Notes under the pieces: generated by a model
What the model was told of the DNA's origin: nothing
Databases searched by the model: none
Seen by the model: only the letters and a program-made list of their open reading frames with translations
Program-made: the position numbers and the translations under genes
Assembly (NCBI RefSeq): GCF_050947335.1
Contig: NW_027473339.1
Location: 372,001 to 436,000, forward strand
Source: Megachile rotundata
Lineage: Eukaryota; Arthropoda; Insecta; Hymenoptera; Megachilidae
Reading direction: 5' to 3'
Length of the DNA stretch: 64,000 bases
Part shown: positions 12,319 to 22,768 of the stretch, in pieces
Numbering within the stretch: position 1 is the stretch's first letter
How the letters are laid out: each line of letters starts with the position of its first letter

Positions 12319-12503
12319 TGATTGTGTGATTGTGATTGCGATTGTGATTGTGATTGCGGTTGTAATTGTGATTGTGATTGTGATTCTGATTGTGATTGTG
12401 ATAGTGATCGTGATTGTGATTGTGATTGTGATTGTGATTGTGATTGTGATTGTGATTGTGATTGTGATTGTGATTGTGATTGTGATTGTGATTGTGATTG
12501 TGT
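12319..12503. repeat. Hexanucleotide tract (TGTGAT)n in copy 2, longest of the three homologues
   Basis: Pure part 95 bp between the GATCG and GTGTGAC markers, versus 77 and 83 bp in its homologues. It carries GATTCTG where the other two have GAATCTG. Both overlapping plus-strand open frames here (Val-Ile and Cys-Asp dipeptides) are by-products of the hexamer. Confidence 0.92.
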
Positions 12504-13106
12504 GACTGTGTGATTGTGATTGTGTGACTGTGATTGTGTGATCGTGATAGTGTGATCGTGATAGTGTGATCGTGATTGTGTGATCGTGATTGTGTGGTCG
12601 TGATTGTGTGGTCGTGATTGTGTGGTCGTGATTGTGTGATCGTGATTGTGTGATCGTGATTGTGATTGTGTGACTGTGATTGTGTGACTGTGATTGTGGG
12701 ATTGAGATTGTGTGATTGTGATTGTGTGATCGTGACTGTGATTGTGTGATTGTGATTGTGTGACTGTGTGATTGTGATTGTGATTGTGTGACTGTGACTG
12801 TGTGATCGTGATAGTGTGATCGTGATCGTGTGATTGTGATCGTGTGATTGTGATCGTGTGATTGCGATCGTGTGGTTGTGATCGTGTGATTGCAATCGTG
12901 TGATTGCGATCGTGTGATTGCGATCGTGTGATTGCGATTGTGTGATTGTGATTGTGGGATTGTGATTGTGTGATTGTAATTGTGTGATCGTGACTGTGAT
13001 TGTGTGATTGTGATTGTGATTGTGATTGTGATTGTGATTGTGTGACTGTGTGATTGTGATTGTGTGACTGTAATTGTGTGTTCGTGATAGTGTGATCGTG
13101 ATGGTG

Positions 13107-13265
13107 TCCTATAAATAAAAAAATTTTAGAAGAAATTTCATTCAAATAATTTGAAAAATTTTTAAAAATTAATTTTCAAATTTTCCCCTAAAAATTTTTT
13201 AGATGAATTTTGTATGAAAAAAAAAAATGCACGACAAAAACGTACCTCCCCAAAAATTCATACTA
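13107..13265. other. AT-rich 159-bp insert, copy 3 (candidate non-autonomous mobile element)
   Basis: Same as the inserts at 2121 and 6674 except that the A-run has 11 instead of 12 residues. This single difference implies that the duplications carrying it are recent or kept uniform by conversion. Antisense open frames that cross it gain a few non-repetitive residues at one end, but the continuing part is the array cycle. Confidence 0.92.
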
Positions 13266-13427
13266 GTGTGATCGTGATTGTGTGATCGTGACTGTGTGGT
13301 CGTGATTGTGTGATCGTGATTGTGGGATTGTGACTGTGTGATTGGGTGGTTGTGGTTGTGTGATTGTGATTGTGTGACTGTGATTGTGTGATTGTGATTG
13401 TGGGATTGTGGTTGCGATTGTGTGATC

Positions 13428-13767
13428 GCGATTGTGATCGCGATTGTGTGATCGCGATTGTGTGATCGCGATTGTGTGATCGCGATTGTGTGATCGCGAT
13501 TGTGTGATCGCGATTGTGTGATCGCGATTGTGTGATCGCGATTGTGTGATCGCCATTGTGTGATCGAGATTGTGTGATCGCGATTGTGTGATCGCGATTG
13601 TGTGATCGCGATTGTGTGATCGCGATTGTGTGATCGCGATTGTGTGACCGCGATTGTGTGATCGCGATTGTGTGATCGCCATTGTGTGATCGAGATTGTG
13701 TGATCGCGATTGTGTGATCGCGATTGTGTGATCGCGATTGTGTGATCGCGATTGTGTGATCGCGATT
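13428..13767. repeat. Long CGCG-type run in copy 2
   Basis: About 24 units of TGTGATCGCGATTG with the same two CGCCATTG/CGAGATTG marker pairs as 6990-7357, but two units fewer. The palindrome ATCGCGAT is repeated every 14 bp over about 340 bp. Confidence 0.87.
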
Positions 13768-13997
13768 GAGTGATTGTGATTATGTGATTGTGATTGTGAT
13801 TGTGACTGTGTGATTGTGTGATCGTGATTGTGTGATCGTGATTGTGTGATCGTGATTGGGTGATCGTGATTGGGTGATCGTGATTGTGGGATTGTGACTG
13901 TGCGATTGTGTGATTGCGATTGTGTGATTGCGTTTGTGTGATTGCGATTGTGTGATTGCGATTGTGTGATTGCGATTGTTTGATTGCGATTGTTTGA

Positions 13998-14205
13998 TTG
14001 TGTGATTGTGATTGTGTGATTGTGATTGTGTGATTGTGATTGTGTGATTGTGATTGTGTGATTGTGATTGTGTGATTGTGATTGTGTGATTGTGATTGTG
14101 TGATTGTGATTGTGTGATTGTGATTGTGTGATTGTGATTGTGTGATTGTGATTGTGTGATTGTGATTGTGTGATTGTGATTGTGTGATTGTGATTGTGTG
14201 ATTAT
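13998..14205. repeat. Pure 14-mer run in copy 2
   Basis: About 15 units of TGTGATTGTGATTG, between TGTTTGATTG variants and the GATTATG marker. Homologous to 7594-7786. Confidence 0.85.
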
Positions 14206-15798
14206 GATTGTGTGATCGTGATCGTGTGATCGTGATTGGGTGACCGTGATTGGGTGATCGTGATTGGGTGATCGTGATTTGGTGATCGTAATTGGGTGAC
14301 CGTGATTGTGGGATAGTGACTGTGTGATTGTGTGATTGTGATTGTGTGACTGTCATTGTGTGATTGTGATTGTGGGATTGTAATTGTGTGATTGAGATTG
14401 TGTGATCGTGACTGTGATTGTGTGACTGTGATTGTGATTGTGACAGTGATTGTGATTGTGTGATTGTGATTGTGGGATTGTGATTGCGATTGTGTGATCG
14501 TGACTGCGTGGACGTGATTGTGTGGTCGTGATTGTGGGATTGTGTGGTTGTGGTTGTGTGATTGTGATTGTGTGACTGTGATTGTGTGATTGTGATTGCG
14601 ATTGTGTGATTGTGACTGTGTGGTCGTGATTGTGTGATCGTGATTGTGGGATTGTGACTGTGTGATTGTGTGATTGCGATTGTGTGATCGCGATTGTGTG
14701 ATCGCGATTGTGTGATCGCGATTGTGTGATCGCGATTGTGTGATCGCGATTGTGTGATCGCGATTGTGTGATGGCGATAGTGTGATCGCGATTGAGTGAT
14801 TGTGATTATGTGATTGTGATTGTGATTGTGATTGTGTGATTGTGTGATCGTGATTGTGTGATAGTGATTGTGTGACCGTGATTTTGTGACCGTGATTATG
14901 TGACCGTGATAGTGTGACCGTGATTATGTGATCGTGATTGTGTGATCCTGATTGTGTGATTGTGATTGTGTGATTGTGATTGTGTGGTTGTGATTGTGTG
15001 ATTGTGGTTGTGTGATTGTGATTGTGTGATTGCGATTGTGTGATCGTGACTGTGTGGTCGTGATTGTGTGATCGTGATTGTGGGATTGTGACTGTGTGAT
15101 TGTGTGGTTGTGGTTGTGCGTTTGTGATTGTGTGACTGTGATTGTGTGATTGTGATTGTGGGACTGTGATTGCGATTGTGTGATTGTGACTGTGTGGTCG
15201 TGATTGTGCGATCGTGATTGTGGGATTGTGACTGTGTGGTTGTGTGATTGTTTGATTGTGTGATTGCGATTGTGTGATTGCGATTGTGTGATTGCGATTG
15301 TGTGATCGTGATTGTGGGATTGTGACTGTGTGATTGTGTGGTTGTGGTTGTGTGATCGTGATTGTGTGATTGTGATTGTGTGATCGTGATTGTGTGATCG
15401 TGATTGTGTGATCGTGATTGTGTGATCGTGATAGTGTGATCGTGATTGTGTGTTCGCGATTGTGTGATCGCGATTGTGTGATCGCGATTGTGTGATCGCG
15501 ATTGTGTGATCGTGATTGTGTGGTCGTGCTTGTGTGGTCGTGATTGTGTGATTGTGATTGTGCGATTGTGATTGTGCGATTGTGATTGTGCGATTGTGAT
15601 TGTGTGATGGTGATTGTGTGATTGTGATTGTGTGATCGTGATTGTGTGATCGTGATTCTGTGATGGTGATTGTGTGATGGTGATTGTGTGATCGTGATTG
15701 TGTGATCGTGATTGTGTCATCGTGATTGTGTGATGGTGATTGTGTGATGGTGATTGTGTGATCGTGATTGTGTGATCGTGATTGTGCGATGGTGATTG

Positions 15799-16230
15799 TG
15801 CGATTGTGATTGTGCGATTGTGATTGTGCGATTGTGATTGTGCGATTGTGATTGTGCGATTGTGATTGTGCGATTGTGATTGTGCGATTGTGATTGTGCG
15901 ATTGTGATTGTGCGATTGTGATTGTGCGATTGTGATTGTGCGATTGTGATTGTGCGATTGTGATTGTGCGATTGTGATTGTGCGATTGTGATTGTGCGAT
16001 TGTGATTGTGCGATTGTGATTGTGCGATTGTGATTGTGCGATTGTGATTGTGCGATTGTGATTGTGCGATTGTGATTGTGCGATTGTGACTGTGCGATTG
16101 TGACTGTGCGATTGTGACTGTGCGATTGTGACTGTGCGATTGTGACTGTGCGATTGTGACTGTGCGATTGTGATTGTGCGATTGTGATTGTGCGATTGTG
16201 ATTGTGCGATTGTGATTGTGCGATTGTGAT
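15799..16230. repeat. Private expansion of TGCGATTGTGATTG
   Basis: About 31 successive units with C in the 8-mer word (TGTGCGAT). Six consecutive units at 16081-16164 additionally carry TGTGAC in place of TGTGAT, so a new variant was itself amplified inside the expansion. Such a long run of this unit is not seen elsewhere in the window. Confidence 0.9.
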
Positions 16231-16499
16231 TGTGTGATTGTGATTGTGTGATTGTGATTGTGCGATGGTGATTGTGCGATCGTGATTGTGCGATCGTGAT
16301 TGTGCGATCGTGATTGTGCGATCGTGATAGTGCGATCGTGATTGTGCGATCGTGATTGTGCGATCGTGATTGTGTGATTGTTTGATTGTGTGATTGTTTG
16401 ATTGTGTGATTGCGATTGTGTGATTGCGATTGTGTGATTGCGTTTGTGTGATTGCGATTGTGTGATTGCGATTGTTTGATTGTGTGATTGTGATTGTGT

Positions 16500-16680
16500 G
16501 ATTGTGATTGTGTGATTGTGATTGTGATTGTGATTGTGATTGTGTGACTGTGTGATTGTGATTGTGTGATCGTGACTGTGATTGTGTGATTGTGATTGTG
16601 ATTGTGATTGTGATTGTGATTCTGAATGTGATTGTGATTGTGATTGTGATTGTGATTGTGATTGTGACTGTGTGACTGTG
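16500..16680. repeat. Degenerate hexanucleotide tracts
   Basis: Two stretches of the 6-mer word separated by 14-mer units, the second interrupted by GATTCTGAATGTG. They sit between TGTTTGATTG variants and the GGGTGACCG block, so their context differs from the hexamer tracts of the 6.7-kb units. Confidence 0.8.
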
Positions 16681-17470
16681 TGATTGTGATTGTGTGACTG
16701 TCATTGTGTGATCGTGATAGTGTGATCGTGATCGTGTGATCGTGATTGGGTGACCGTGATTGGGTGATCGTGATTGGGTGATCGTGATTTGGTGATCGTG
16801 ATTGGGTGATCGTGATTGGGTGATCGTGATTGGGTGATCGTGATTGGGTGATCGTGATTGTGGGATAGTGACTGTGTGATTGTGTGATTCTGATTGTGTG
16901 ACTGTGATTGTGTGATTGTGATTGTGGGATTGTAATTGTGTGATTGTGATTGTGTGAACGTGACTGTGATTGTGTGACTGTGATTGTGATTGTGATTGTG
17001 ATTGTGATTGTGTGATTGTGATTGTGGGATTGTGATTGCGATTGTGTGATTGTGACTGTGTGGTCGTGATTGTGTGATCGTGATTGTGGGATTGTGACTG
17101 TGTGATTGTGTGATTGTGATTGTGTGATCGTGATTGTGTGATCGTGATTGTGTGATCGTGATTGTGCGATCGTGATTGTGCGATCGTGATTGTGCGATTG
17201 TGTGGTTGAGGTTGTGTGATTGTGATTGTGTGATCGTGATTGTGCGATCGTGATTGTGCGATCGTGATAGTGCGATCGTGATAGTGCGATGGTGATTGTG
17301 TGATCGTGATTGTGCGATCGTGATTGTGTGATTGTTTGATTGTGTGATTGTTTGATTGTGTGATTGCGATTGTGTGATTGCGATTGTGTGATTGCGTTTG
17401 TGTGATTGCGATTGTGTGATTGCGATTGTGTGATTGCGATTGTGTGAATGCGATTGTTTGATTGCGATTG

Positions 17471-19242
17471 TTTGATTGTGTGATTGTGATTGTGTGATTG
17501 TGATTGTGTGATTGTGATTGTGTGATTGTGATTGTGTGATTGTGATTGTGTGATTGTGATTGTGTGATTGTGATTGTGTGATTGTGATTGTGTGATTGTG
17601 ATTGTGTGATTGTGATTGTGTGATTGTGATTGTGTGATTGTGATTGTGTGATTGTGATTGTGTGATTGTGATTGTGTGATTGTGATTGTGTGATTGTGAT
17701 TGTGTGATTGTGATTGTGTGTTCGTGATTGTGTGATCGTGATTGGGTGACCGTGATTGGGTGATCGTGATTGGGTGATCGTGATTTGGTGATCGTAATAG
17801 GGTGACCGTGATTGTGGGATAGTGACTGTGTGATTGTGTGATTGTGATTGTGTGACTGTCATTGTGTGATTGTGATTGTGGGATTGTAATTGTGTGATTG
17901 AAATTGTGTGATCGTGACTGTGATTGTGTGACTGTGATTGTGATTGTGACAGTGATTGTGATTGTGTGATTGGGATTGTGGGATTGTGATTGCGATTGTG
18001 TGTTCGAGACTGCGTGGTCGTGATTGTGTGATCGTGATTGTGGGATTGTGACTGTGGGATTGTGTGGTTGTGGTTGTGTGATTGTGATTGTGTGACTGTG
18101 ATTGTGTGATTGTGATTGCGATTGTGTGATTGTGACTGTGTGGTCGTGATTGTGTGATCGTGATTGTGGGATTGTGACTGTCTGATTGTGTGATTGCGAT
18201 TGTGTGATCGCGATTGTGTGATCGCGATTGTGTGATCGCGATTGTGTGATCGCGATTGTGTGATCGCGATAGTGTGATCGCGATTGAGTGATTGTGATTA
18301 TGTGATTGTGATTGTGATTGTGATTGTGTGATTGTGTGATCGTGATTGTGTGATCGTGATTGTATGACCGTGATTTTGTGACCGTGATTATGTGACCGTG
18401 ATTGTGTGACCGTGATTATGTGATCGTGATTGTGTGATCCTGATTGTGTGATTGTGATTGTGTGATTGGGATTGTGTGGTTGTGATTGTGTGATTGTGGT
18501 TGTGTGATTGTGATTGTGTGATTGCGATTGTGTGATCGTGACTGTGTGGTCGTGATTGTGTGATCGTGATTGTGGGATTGTGACTGTGTGATTGTGTGGT
18601 TGTGGTTGTGCGTTTGTGATTGTGTGACTGTGATTGTGTGATTGTGATTGTGGGACTGTGATTGCGATTGTGTGACTGTGACTGTGTGGTCGTGATTGTG
18701 CGATCGTGATTGTGGGATTGTGACTGTGTGGTTGTGTGATTGTTTGATTGTGTGATTGCGATTGTGTGATTGCGATTGTGTGATTGCGATTGTGTGATCG
18801 TGATTGTGGGATTGTGACTGTGTGATTGTGTGGTTGTGGTTGTGTGATCGTGATTGTGTGATTGTGATTGTGTGATCGTGATTGTGTGATCGTGATTGTG
18901 TGATCGTGATTGTGTGATCGTTATAGTGTGATCGTGATTGTGTGATCGCGATTGTGTGATCGCGATTGTGTGATCGCGATTGTGTGATCGCGATTGTGTG
19001 ATCGTGATTGTGTGGTCGTGATTGTGTGGTCGTGATTGTGTGATCGCGATTGTGTGATCGTGATTGTGTGGTCGTGATTGTGTGGTCGTGATTGTGTGAT
19101 TGTGATTGTGTGATTGTGATTGTGTGATTGTGATTGTGTGATTGTGATTGTGTGATGGTGATTGTGTGATTGTGATTGTGTGATCGTGATTGTGTGATCG
19201 TGATAGTGTGATGGTGATTGTGTGATGGTGATTGTGTCATCG
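17471..19242. repeat. Third copy of the distal part of the 6.7-kb unit
   Basis: Aligns with about 13,980-15,722 at offsets of 3,506, 3,492 and 3,520. Landmarks: CTGTCATTG (TCAT 14353 with 17859), GATCCTG (CCTG 14947 with 18439), GCGTTTGTG (15119 with 18611), GTGTCATCG (TCAT 15717 with 19237). It begins with the pure run at 17478-17728. It contains no AT-rich insert because that lies upstream of the shared part. Confidence 0.82.
17478..17728. repeat. Pure 14-mer run in the third copy
   Basis: About 17 units of TGTGATTGTGATTG. With 7594-7786 (13 units) and 13998-14205 (15 units) it forms a series of three homologous runs of different length. Confidence 0.85.
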
Positions 19243-19719
19243 TGATTGTGTGATCGTGATTGTGTGATCGTGATTGTGTGATCGTGATTGTGTGATGGTG
19301 ATTGTGTGATGGTGATTGTGTGATCGTGATTGTGTGATCGTGATTGTGTGATCGTGATTGTGTGATCGTGATTGTGTGATCGTGATTGTGTGATCGTGAT
19401 GGCGTGATTGTGATTGTGTGATTGTGGTTGTGTGATTGTGGTTGTGTGATTGTGGTTGTGTGATTGTGATTGTGTGATTGCGATTGTGTGATCGTGACTG
19501 TGTGGTCGTGATTGTGTGATCGTGATTGTGGGATTGTGACTGTGTGATTGTGTGGTTGTGGTTGTGCGTTTGTGATTGTGTGACTGTCATTGTGTGATTG
19601 TGATTGTGGGACTGTGATTGCGTTTGTGTGATTGCGATTGTGTGATTGCGATTGTGTGATTGCGATTGTGTGATTGCGATTGTTTGATTGCGATTGTTTG
19701 ATTGTGTGATTGTGATTAT
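19243..19719. repeat. Linker array with TGTGATCGTGATTG run
   Basis: Starts after the GTGTCATCG marker with about ten TGTGATCGTGATTG units, then GATGGCGTG (near 19399). This marker also occurs near 20949, 23507 and 28911. It continues with GTGGTTG and GCGTTTGTG variants that resemble 20950-21140. No gene seen. Confidence 0.75.
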
Positions 19720-20210
19720 GTGATTGTGATTGTGTGATTGTGATTGTGTGATTGTGATTGTGTGATTGTGATTGTGTGATTGTGATTGTGTGATTGTGAT
19801 TGTGTGATTGTGATTGTGTGATTGTGATTGTGTGATTGTGATTGTGTGATTGTGATTGTGTGATTGTGATTGTGTGATTGTGATTGTGTGATTGTGATTG
19901 TGTGATTGTGATTGTGTGATTGTGATTGTGTGATTGTGATTGTGTGATTGTGATTGTGTGATTGTGATTGTGTGATTGTGATTGTGTGATTGTGATTGTG
20001 TGATTGTGATTGTGTGATTGTGATTGTGTGATTGTGATTGTGTGATTGTGATTGTGTGATTGTGATTGTGTGATTGTGATTGTGTGATTGTGATTGTGTG
20101 ATTGTGATTGTGTGATTGTGATTGTGTGATTGTGATTGTGTGATTGTGATTGTGTGATTGTGATTGTGTGATTGTGATTGTGTGATTGTGATTGTGTGAT
20201 TGTGATTGTG
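19720..20210. repeat. Purest and longest uniform 14-mer run (about 35 units)
   Basis: TGTGATTGTGATTG repeated about 35 times with no variant that I can see, then one unit with TGTTTG and a few more to about 20250. Uniformity over nearly 500 bp within a highly variable array suggests the most recent local amplification in the window. Copy number in such a run is also the most likely to be mis-assembled. Confidence 0.9.
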
Positions 20211-22768
20211 TGTTTGTGATTGTGTGATTGTGATTGTGTGATTGTGATTGTGATTGTGACAGTGATTGTGATTGTGTGATTGTGATTGTGGGATTGTGAT
20301 TGCGATTGTGTGATCGTGACTGCGTGGTCGTGATTGTGTGATCGTGATTGTGGGATTGTGACTGTGGGATTGTGTGGTTGTGGTTGTGTGATTGTGATTG
20401 TGTGACTGTGATTGTGTGATTGTGATTGCGATTGTGTGATTGTGACTGTGTGATTGTGTGATTGCGATTGTGTGATCGCGATTGTGTGATCGCGATTGTG
20501 TGATCGCGATTGTGTGATCGCGATTGTGTGATCGCGATTGTGTGATCGCGATAGTGTGATCGCGATTGAGTGATTGTGATTATGTGATTGTGATTGTGAG
20601 TGTGATTGTGTGATTGTGTGATCGTGATTGTGTGGTCGTGATTGTGTGACCGTGATTGTGTGACCGTGATTATGTGACCGTGATTGTGTGACCGTGATTA
20701 TGTGATCGTGATTGTGTGATCCTGATTGTGTGATTGTGATTGTGTGATTGTGATTGTGTGGTTGTGATTGTGTGATTGTGGTTGTGTGATTGTGATTGTG
20801 TGATCGTGATTGTGTGATTGCGATTGTGTGATCGTGATTGTGTGATCGTGATTGTGTGATCGTGATTGTGTGATCGTGATTGTGTGATCGTGATTGTGTG
20901 ATCGTGATTGTGTGATCGTGATTGTGTGATCGTGATTGTGTGATCGTGATGGCGTGATTGTGATTGTGTGATTGTGGTTGTGCGATTGTGGTTGTGTGAT
21001 TGTGATTGTGTGATTGCGATTGTGTGATCGTGACTGTGTGGTCGTGATTGTGTGATCGTGATTGTGGGATTGTGACTGTGTGATTGTGTGGTTGTGGTTG
21101 TGCGTTTGTGATTGTGTGACTGTGATTGTGTGATTGAGATTGTGGGACTGTGATTGCGATTGTGTGATTGTGACTGTGTGGTCGTGATTGTGTGATCGTG
21201 ATTGTGGGATTGTGACTGTGTCATTGTATGGTTGTGGTTGTGTGATCGTGATTGTGTGATTGCGATTGTGTGATCGTGATTGTGTGATCGTGATTGTGTG
21301 ATCGTGATAGTGTGATCGTGATTGTGTGATCGTGATTGTGTGGTCGTGATTGTGTGGTCGTGATTGTGTGATTGTGATTGTGTGATTGTGATTGTGTGAT
21401 TGTGATTCTGTGATTGTGATTGTGTGATGGTGATTGTGTGATTGTGATTGTGTGATCGTGGTTGTGTGATCGTGATTGTGTGATCGTGGTTGTGTGATCG
21501 TGATTGTGTGATCGTGATTGTGTGATCGTGATAGTGTGATCGTGATTGTGTGATCGTGATTGTGTGGTCGTGATTGTGTGGCCGTGATTGTGTGATTGTG
21601 ATAGTGTGATCGTGATTGTGGGATCGTGACTGTGGGATCGTGATTGTGTGATCGTGATTGTGTGATTGTGATTGTGTGATTGTGATTGTGTGGTTGTGAT
21701 TGTGTGATTGTGGTTGTATGATTGTGATTGTGTGATTGCGATTGTGTGATCGTGACTGTGTGGTCGTGATTGTGTGATCGTGATTGTGGGATTGTGACTG
21801 TGGGATTGTGTGGTTGTGGTTGTGCGATTGTGATTGTGTGACTGTGATTGTGTAATTGTGATTGCGATTGTGTGATCGTGACTGTGTGGTCGTGATTGTG
21901 TGATCGTGATTGTGGGATTGTGACTGTGTGATTGTGTGATCGTGATTGTGTGATCGTGATTGTGTGATCGTGATTGTGTGATCGTGATTGTGTGATCGTG
22001 ATTGTGTTATCCTGATTGGGTGATCGTGATTGGGTGATCGTGATTGTGGGATTGTGACTGTGCGATTGTGTGATTGTGATTGTGTGACTGTGATTGTGTG
22101 ATTGTGATTGTGGGATTGTGATTGCGATTGTGTGATTGTGACTGTGTGATCGTGGTTGTGTGATCTTGATTGTGTGATCGTGGTTGTGTGATCGTGATTG
22201 TGTGATCGTGATTGTGTGATCGTGATAGTGTGATCGTGATTGTGTGATCGTGATTGTGTGGTCGTGATTGTGTGGTCGTGATTGTGCGATTGTGATTGTG
22301 TGATTGTGATTGTGTGATTGTGATTGTGTGGTTGTGGTTGTGCGTTTGTGATTGTGTGACTGTGTTTGTGTGATTGTGATTGTGGGACTGTGATTGCGAT
22401 TGTGTGATTGTGACTGTGTGGTCGTGATTGTGTGATCGTGATTGTGGGATTGTGATTGTGTGATTGTGATTGCGTGATTGTGATTGCGTGATTGTGATTG
22501 TGTGATTGTGATTGTGTGATTGTGATTGTGTGATTGTGATTGTGTGATTGTGATTGTGTGATTGTGATTGTGTGATTGTGATTGTGTGTTTGTGATAGTG
22601 TGATTGTGATTGTGTGATTGTGATTGTGTGATTGTGATTGTGTGATTGTGATTGTGTGATTGTGATTGTGTGATTGTGATTGTGTGATTGTGATTGTGTG
22701 ATTGTGATTGTGTGATTGTGATTGTGTGATTGTGATTGTGTGATTGTGATTGTGTGATTGTGATTGTG
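20211..22768. repeat. 2,558-bp tandem duplication, copy 1
   Basis: Offset of exactly 2,558 to the next segment at three landmarks: GATCCTG (CCTG 20721 with 23279), ATTGTATGG (21223 with 23781), CTGTGTTTGTG (22361 with 24919). Contents: GACAGTG marker, CGCG run near 20470-20568, GTGACC cluster, TGTGATCGTG runs, GTGGTTG patches, then a pure 14-mer run from about 22450. One visible difference from copy 2 is GTGTCATTGTATGG at 21219 versus GTGTGATTG. Confidence 0.88.

Larger units (their letters stand above)
9291..15722. repeat. 6.7-kb higher-order unit, tandem copy 2 (6.43 kb)
   Basis: Direct repeat of 2618-9290, joined without linker after the GTGTCATCG marker at 9285. It lacks the ~470-bp segment 2975-3445 of copy 1 and contains ~216 bp (around 12103-12320, CGCG-rich plus two extra hexamers) that copy 1 lacks. 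Order of contents is otherwise the same: TTTTGTGAT patch, CGCG run at 10360-10568, ATTAGG at 10697, hexamer tract at 12319-12503, AT-rich insert 3, CGCG run at 13428-13767 and pure run at 13998-14205. It ends at the same GTGTCATCG marker (TCAT at 15717). Confidence 0.85.
15723..17470. repeat. Linker array between higher-order copies
   Basis: Mixed array with no counterpart at the end of copy 1, since 9290 is followed directly by copy 2. It contains the TGCGATTG expansion (15799-16230), a TGCGATCGTG run (about 16277-16370), TGTTTGATTG variants, a degenerate hexamer tract near 16500-16680, a series of GGGTGATCGTG units (16745-16860) and a second TGCGATCGTG patch. No gene seen. Confidence 0.75.

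Noticed and set aside
12302..12513. Plus-strand open frames reading Val-Ile or Cys-Asp dipeptides
   Set aside because: They coincide exactly with the hexamer tracts, where two of three plus-strand frames lack the TGA that otherwise occurs in each unit. They overlap each other in different frames.
15799..16230. G-quadruplex tracts
   Set aside because: G runs rarely exceed two or three (GTGGG, GTGGGG) and are not clustered in sets of four.
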